From: Cryptoclostridium sp036644995
Lineage (GTDB): Bacteria > Bacillota > Dehalobacteriia > UBA7702
DNA: 17,311 bases
Assembly: GCA_036644995.1 (NCBI GenBank)
Contig: JAVXOZ010000038.1
Coordinates: 1 to 17,311, forward strand
Reading direction: 5' to 3'
The position numbers and the translations under genes are program-made. Of this stretch, positions 14,009 through 17,311 are shown in pieces (the first letter of the stretch is position 1; the number at the start of each line of letters is the position of its first letter). Below the pieces are notes generated by a model, which worked only from the letters and a program-made list of their open reading frames with translations, was not told the DNA's origin and searched no databases.

Positions 14009-16777
14009 ATGCGCAATTTATCGGAAATGAAAGATGAATTAATAAATATTCCCCTCCCTATTGGCTTTGCGGTAGTGGTAGGAAACCCCAATCTTGATTT
14101 AATTTTCGTCAATGAAATGTTCATAAAAATGCTGGGTTTTGATGATATGGAAGATTTTTTACAGACCCACAAATCCTCAGCCTGGAACTTTGTGTATCCT
14201 GAAGATTTGCCTCGGCTAAAAACTGCGGCACGTTCAAGGATTGGCAGCTTAGATCCTTTTGAAATAACCTACCGTGCAGTGAAGAAAGATGGCAGTTATA
14301 TTTGGATAACTCAAAATTCGCATCATAAAATAGATAAAAATGGAGCAGAGCTGATTTACGCCTACTACACTGATATTACAGAGCAGAAACAGATGGAACG
14401 TGCTCTGCGAGAAAGCGAAGCTCGGTATAGTGCCGCAGTGCATTCTGCCAATATCAATATTTGGGAATACACTTATGCCACAGATACCATGACTATTTTT
14501 CACACCTCTCCCAGGGCAAACCCAAAAGACGGCATTATTTTAAATTATCTAAAGACTGTTGTACCCCATGGTCACATTCGGGAAGACAGTGCACCACTAT
14601 TATTTGAGATGATAGATAAGCTGAAAAACGGTGCCAAGGAAGTTACCGCAGACCTTTGGATTCGCCAAAACCCTGAGGATGAATTTTGGTGTGAACGGGT
14701 GGTTTATACCAATGAGTTTGATGATGAAGGCAATCCCCTTAAAGCTTACTGTGTGGGAAGGGACATCACAAAGGAAAAATTAGCGGAAAAAAAATATCAT
14801 GATGAGCTATCCTATCGCAAGGTAATGCAGGAAGCCACCATAGCCTCGATTAGCATGAATTTAACCAAAAATACCATTTTGGATTATAAAAGCAATTTTC
14901 CAGAAGTAACCTCTCATATGAATGCAGCAAAAACAGCCCAAGAATATTTTGAGGAAGTGTGCAGTGAGCTTACCTCCCCTGAAATGCAGGAAAAGCACTC
15001 AAAAATGTTCACCCGTGATGCCTTGCTAAACCTTTTTGCAAAGGGAGAAACCTCCCAATCCATGAAATTTTCCAGAAAAATTCAAGACCGCAAATATTGG
15101 GTGGTGGTAACTGCCCATATGATGCAGGAACCCGAAGATCAAAATATAGTTGTGTTTTTATATACCACCGATGTTACCGCAGAACACACCATGGAAAAGA
15201 TTATGAACACCGTGGCAAAAACCGATTACGATTTTTTGGTGGTGGCAGATATCCCCCACAATACCTCGGTTCGTTACAGCCAACACAATATCGGAGATAC
15301 CTACCTCAAAACAACTGAAAACTTTTTTGAAGAAAGCCGTGACTATGTGCGGCGCTATACCTGTGCCGAAGATGTTCAACGTGTGCTAAAGGAAATTGAA
15401 ACAAATATAGTTATTGAACAACTGGATGCCCATGGTATCTACAATGTTTTTTATGGGATGCCCAATCCCAATGGGGGCAAATTCCAAAAGCAGCTGCGGT
15501 TCAGCTATATAGATAGTGAGCAAAAAACCATACTAATAACTCGCATAGATATCACCGCAGCAGTGGAAGAACAGGAAAGAAAAAATAGAGAGCTGGTTGC
15601 CGCTGTTGCCATGGCAGAACAAGCAAATACCGCAAAATCGGAATTTCTCTCTCGGATTAGCCATGAAATAAGAACCCCGATGAATGCCATTATGGGCATG
15701 GATGAGCTTGCCTCTCAACACTTAAATGAACCTGAGTTTATCAAGGATTGCATTGAAAAATCCCAATATGCCTCTGGTTATCTTTTGCAGCTACTAAATG
15801 ATATTTTGGATATGTCCAAAATAGAAACAGGAAAAGTAACACTAAAAAATGGCATCATTAACTGTGAGGCTTTTTTAGACTCCATATCCACCATTATTCA
15901 AACCCAAGCAGCCCAAAAAGGGGTAAAATATAAGGTTACCACCTTTACAGATGAAAAAAATAGATATATCGGCGATGCGGTGCGACTACAACAAATTTTA
16001 ATAAATATCCTCATCAATGCCGTAAAGTTCACCCCCATGGGTGGCACTGTGCATTTGGACATTGCTCAGATTGATGGAGATGAAAAAAACGCCACTATCC
16101 GCTTTACGGTAACAGATACCGGTATTGGCATCGGGGAAAAATTCCTGCCCAATATTTTTAAGCCATTTTCCCAAGAACATAATGGCACAAGATCAAGGTA
16201 TGGCGGCAGCGGCTTAGGGCTTGCCATCTCAAAAAACCTGGCTTTACTTATGGGTGGCGATATTTTCGTAGAAAGCACCATTGAAAAAGGAACAAGCTTT
16301 TATGTGGAAATTCCCTTTGGCATCCCCCCGAAGTCCCCTAAAACAGAAAATAACACCACACCGAAACATAGCGAAACCTATGATTTCAGCGGTAAAAATA
16401 TTTTATTGGTGGAGGACCATCACCTCAATATTATGGTGGCAAAAAAACTTTTAGAATTTAAAAATGCCAAAGTTACAGTGGCAGAAAACGGAAAAATAGG
16501 ACTGGAAACCTTTGCCGCAGCCCAAGAATGTGCCTTTGATGCAGTTTTGATGGATATTAGAATGCCGGTGATGGATGGGCTGGAATCTGCTGCTGCTATA
16601 CGCAGCCTTAATAGTCCTTGGGCGAAAATTGTGCCCATAATTGCCATGTCTGCCAATGCCTTTGAGGAAGATATCCAAAAAAGTATTGATGCAGGGATGA
16701 ACCAACATCTGGCAAAACCCATAAATGTGGAGTTGCTTTACAAAACATTAAGCACACTGATGGAAAAACAAGATTAA
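14009..16777 (+). CDS. Soluble hybrid sensor histidine kinase with several PAS-like domains and a C-terminal receiver
   Basis: The protein has 922 residues and no membrane segment. The start has GGGAGGA at 13994-14000. A PAS domain with PAC (about 20-131, ending in the usual TDITEQKQ) is followed by a second PAS (about 140-255, ending in GRDITKEK). Two weaker PAS-like regions follow (about 265-380 and 400-515, ending near TDVT and RIDIT). A short coiled coil leads to the HisKA box with phospho-acceptor H552 (SHEIRTPMN), then the ATPase domain with N670, DTGIG (703-707) and GGSGLGL (from 732). The receiver (about 796-915) has E802-D803, phospho-acceptor D849 (MDIRMPVMDG) and a KPIN segment. 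It autophosphorylates and passes phosphate to its own receiver. There is no output domain and no neighbouring regulator, so the downstream partner (for example an Hpt protein) must be elsewhere. Confidence 0.95.
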   Translation: MRNLSEMKDELINIPLPIGFAVVVGNPNLDLIFVNEMFIKMLGFDDMEDFLQTHKSSAWNFVYPEDLPRLKTAARSRIGSLDPFEITYRAVKKDGSYIWITQNSHHKIDKNGAELIYAYYTDITEQKQMERALRESEARYSAAVHSANINIWEYTYATDTMTIFHTSPRANPKDGIILNYLKTVVPHGHIREDSAPLLFEMIDKLKNGAKEVTADLWIRQNPEDEFWCERVVYTNEFDDEGNPLKAYCVGRDITKEKLAEKKYHDELSYRKVMQEATIASISMNLTKNTILDYKSNFPEVTSHMNAAKTAQEYFEEVCSELTSPEMQEKHSKMFTRDALLNLFAKGETSQSMKFSRKIQDRKYWVVVTAHMMQEPEDQNIVVFLYTTDVTAEHTMEKIMNTVAKTDYDFLVVADIPHNTSVRYSQHNIGDTYLKTTENFFEESRDYVRRYTCAEDVQRVLKEIETNIVIEQLDAHGIYNVFYGMPNPNGGKFQKQLRFSYIDSEQKTILITRIDITAAVEEQERKNRELVAAVAMAEQANTAKSEFLSRISHEIRTPMNAIMGMDELASQHLNEPEFIKDCIEKSQYASGYLLQLLNDILDMSKIETGKVTLKNGIINCEAFLDSISTIIQTQAAQKGVKYKVTTFTDEKNRYIGDAVRLQQILINILINAVKFTPMGGTVHLDIAQIDGDEKNATIRFTVTDTGIGIGEKFLPNIFKPFSQEHNGTRSRYGGSGLGLAISKNLALLMGGDIFVESTIEKGTSFYVEIPFGIPPKSPKTENNTTPKHSETYDFSGKNILLVEDHHLNIMVAKKLLEFKNAKVTVAENGKIGLETFAAAQECAFDAVLMDIRMPVMDGLESAAAIRSLNSPWAKIVPIIAMSANAFEEDIQKSIDAGMNQHLAKPINVELLYKTLSTLMEKQD

Positions 16778-16893
16778 ATATTGAGAAAAATAAGGTTAAA
16801 TATTATTATTTGCAAAAATAATGGCTTTCTTAACGAACTATATTTTTTCTGTATTGAGCCGTAAATTAAAACACAAACCACAGGTTTTACCTA

Positions 16894-16965
16894 AACAATT
16901 TTTCACTAAATTATATTAACAATCTCTCGCTAAATTACATTAACAATTTTTCGCTAAATTAAAAT
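16894..16965. repeat. Three 24-bp tandem repeats
   Basis: Units at 16894-16917, 16918-16941 and 16942-16965 each begin AACAAT and contain CTAAATTA. They differ at a few positions each. No gene covers them. The surrounding stretch 16778-17045 is AT-rich and I see no terminator for the kinase in it. Confidence 0.8.
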
Positions 16966-17001
16966 AACCCTGCAAAAATAGCTATACAAGAATAGCCAAG
17001 T

Positions 17002-17029
17002 AAAAGTAACTACATAAAAGTAACTATAA
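17002..17029. repeat. Two 14-bp tandem repeats
   Basis: AAAAGTAACTACAT (17002-17015) is followed directly by AAAAGTAACTATAA (17016-17029). They sit between the 24-bp repeats and the left hairpin of structured element copy B. Confidence 0.65.
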
Positions 17030-17045
17030 AAAATAGACATAGAAA

Positions 17046-17076
17046 AGAGGCATCGGAAAGAAATTCCGATGCCTCT
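17046..17076. repeat. Left flanking hairpin of structured element copy B
   Basis: A perfect 13-bp stem joins AGAGGCATCGGAA (17046-17058) and TTCCGATGCCTCT (17064-17076) around a 5-nt loop. Read on the minus strand, TTTTCT follows it, so it may terminate leftward transcripts. The same stem sequence recurs in the right hairpin at 17238-17271. Confidence 0.85.
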
Positions 17077-17239
17077 CAGATTGTCAAAAAACATGGTTTT
17101 TTGGCAAGATGTCAGGCTGTTAAGAAAGCCTTAGATTCGGTAAAACTCCCTGAGCAGCGGATGTGCAGTGTACCTATATGTACATAAACAGTCGATGGGA
17201 AGGGATTTTACCGAATATCAGACTTTATCAACAGCCTAA
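17077..17239 (+). ncRNA. Structured repeat element, copy B (candidate noncoding RNA)
   Basis: This 163-nt block matches copy A at 257-420. The same fold is present: P1 17081-17092/17096-17107 (12 bp), P2 17114-17118/17127-17131, long-range P3 17135-17150/17202-17216 (15 pairs with one bulge), P5 17155-17164/17188-17197 and hairpin P4 17168-17173/17180-17185. Substitutions against copy A keep pairing in P1, P3 and P5. The G-U pairs (17084/17104, 17160/17192, 17168/17185) point to plus-strand RNA. The flanking arms TTCCGATGCCTCT (17064-17076) and AGAGGCATCGGAA (17239-17251) are complementary and could close the core in place of the two local hairpins. P2 can alternatively pair with the 3' tail (17114-17121 with 17230-17237), but copy A does not conserve this. 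Confidence 0.72.
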
Positions 17240-17274
17240 GAGGCATCGGAATTTTCATTCCGATGCCTCTTTTA
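17238..17274 (+). terminator. Right flanking hairpin of copy B, terminator-like
   Basis: A 14-bp stem (17238-17251 with 17258-17271) around a 6-nt loop is followed by TTTATTT. It would act as an intrinsic terminator for plus-strand RNA from copy B. Disruption by pairing of its 5' arm with 17064-17076 would allow readthrough. The last 37 bases of the window show nothing further. Confidence 0.7.
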
Positions 17275-17311
17275 TTTGGGTTTGGGTTGTGATTTTATTA
17301 TTTACTGTAAT

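Noticed and set aside
257..17239. The two element copies as direct-repeat borders of a 16.8-kb excisable unit
   Set aside because: The interval contains comEA-comEC, a tRNA and a CwlD-like gene, which look like resident chromosome, and no integrase is present. The copies are more simply independent insertions or genes.

Overview
The window looks like chromosomal DNA of a low-GC, endospore-forming anaerobic Firmicute (Clostridia). The evidence is strong purine-rich Shine-Dalgarno sites, AT-rich codon use, a CwlD-type spore-cortex amidase, a comEA-comEC pair, an S-layer-homology surface protein and a clostridial-type ECF sigma/anti-sigma pair. No species is named, because nothing here allows it.

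Layout. (1) 1-520: the last 61 codons of a RepA_N/DUF6017-type protein (a marker of plasmids and integrative elements), then a hairpin-bracketed structured repeat, copy A. (2) 521-3361, minus strand: a large secreted BspA-type leucine-rich-repeat protein with two Big2 domains and three SLH domains. (3) 3362-5440, plus strand: a degenerate intergenic stretch, then an AAA_14/DUF4143 ATPase with its own promoter. (4) 5500-8063, minus strand: a small gene graveyard (possible transposase scrap, Fic C-terminus) directly downstream of a two-gene restriction-modification operon, an XRE-fused C5 methyltransferase followed by an Eco47II/Sau96I-like endonuclease. (5) 8319-11866: a CwlD-like amidase converging on comEC-comEA, then a CAU tRNA with a consensus promoter and a terminator. 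(6) 12064-13697: a recombinase-like scrap, an unexplained GC-richer structured block, then an ECF sigma factor and its membrane partner. (7) 13867-16777: a promoter, a 14-codon leader ORF and a soluble multi-PAS hybrid histidine kinase. (8) 16778-17311: short tandem repeats and copy B of the structured repeat.

The most unusual content is the pair of about 164-nt elements near the two ends of the window (257-420 and 17077-17239). Their ends and a central hairpin are nearly identical. Their variable parts show four fully compensatory base-pair swaps plus several G-U/Watson-Crick exchanges, and the G-U pairs only make sense in a plus-strand RNA. Each copy is enclosed by hairpins whose stems are unrelated between copies but related to each other within a copy (perfectly in copy B). 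This fits a mobile or multicopy structured RNA with a covarying closing helix, possibly a terminator switch. I cannot match it to a known family from memory.

Other points of interest: the CwlD-like amidase has Gln where the family has its second zinc-binding His; the anti-sigma gene has a second strong start that would remove its cytoplasmic tail; and the restriction operon abuts a decapitated Fic gene.
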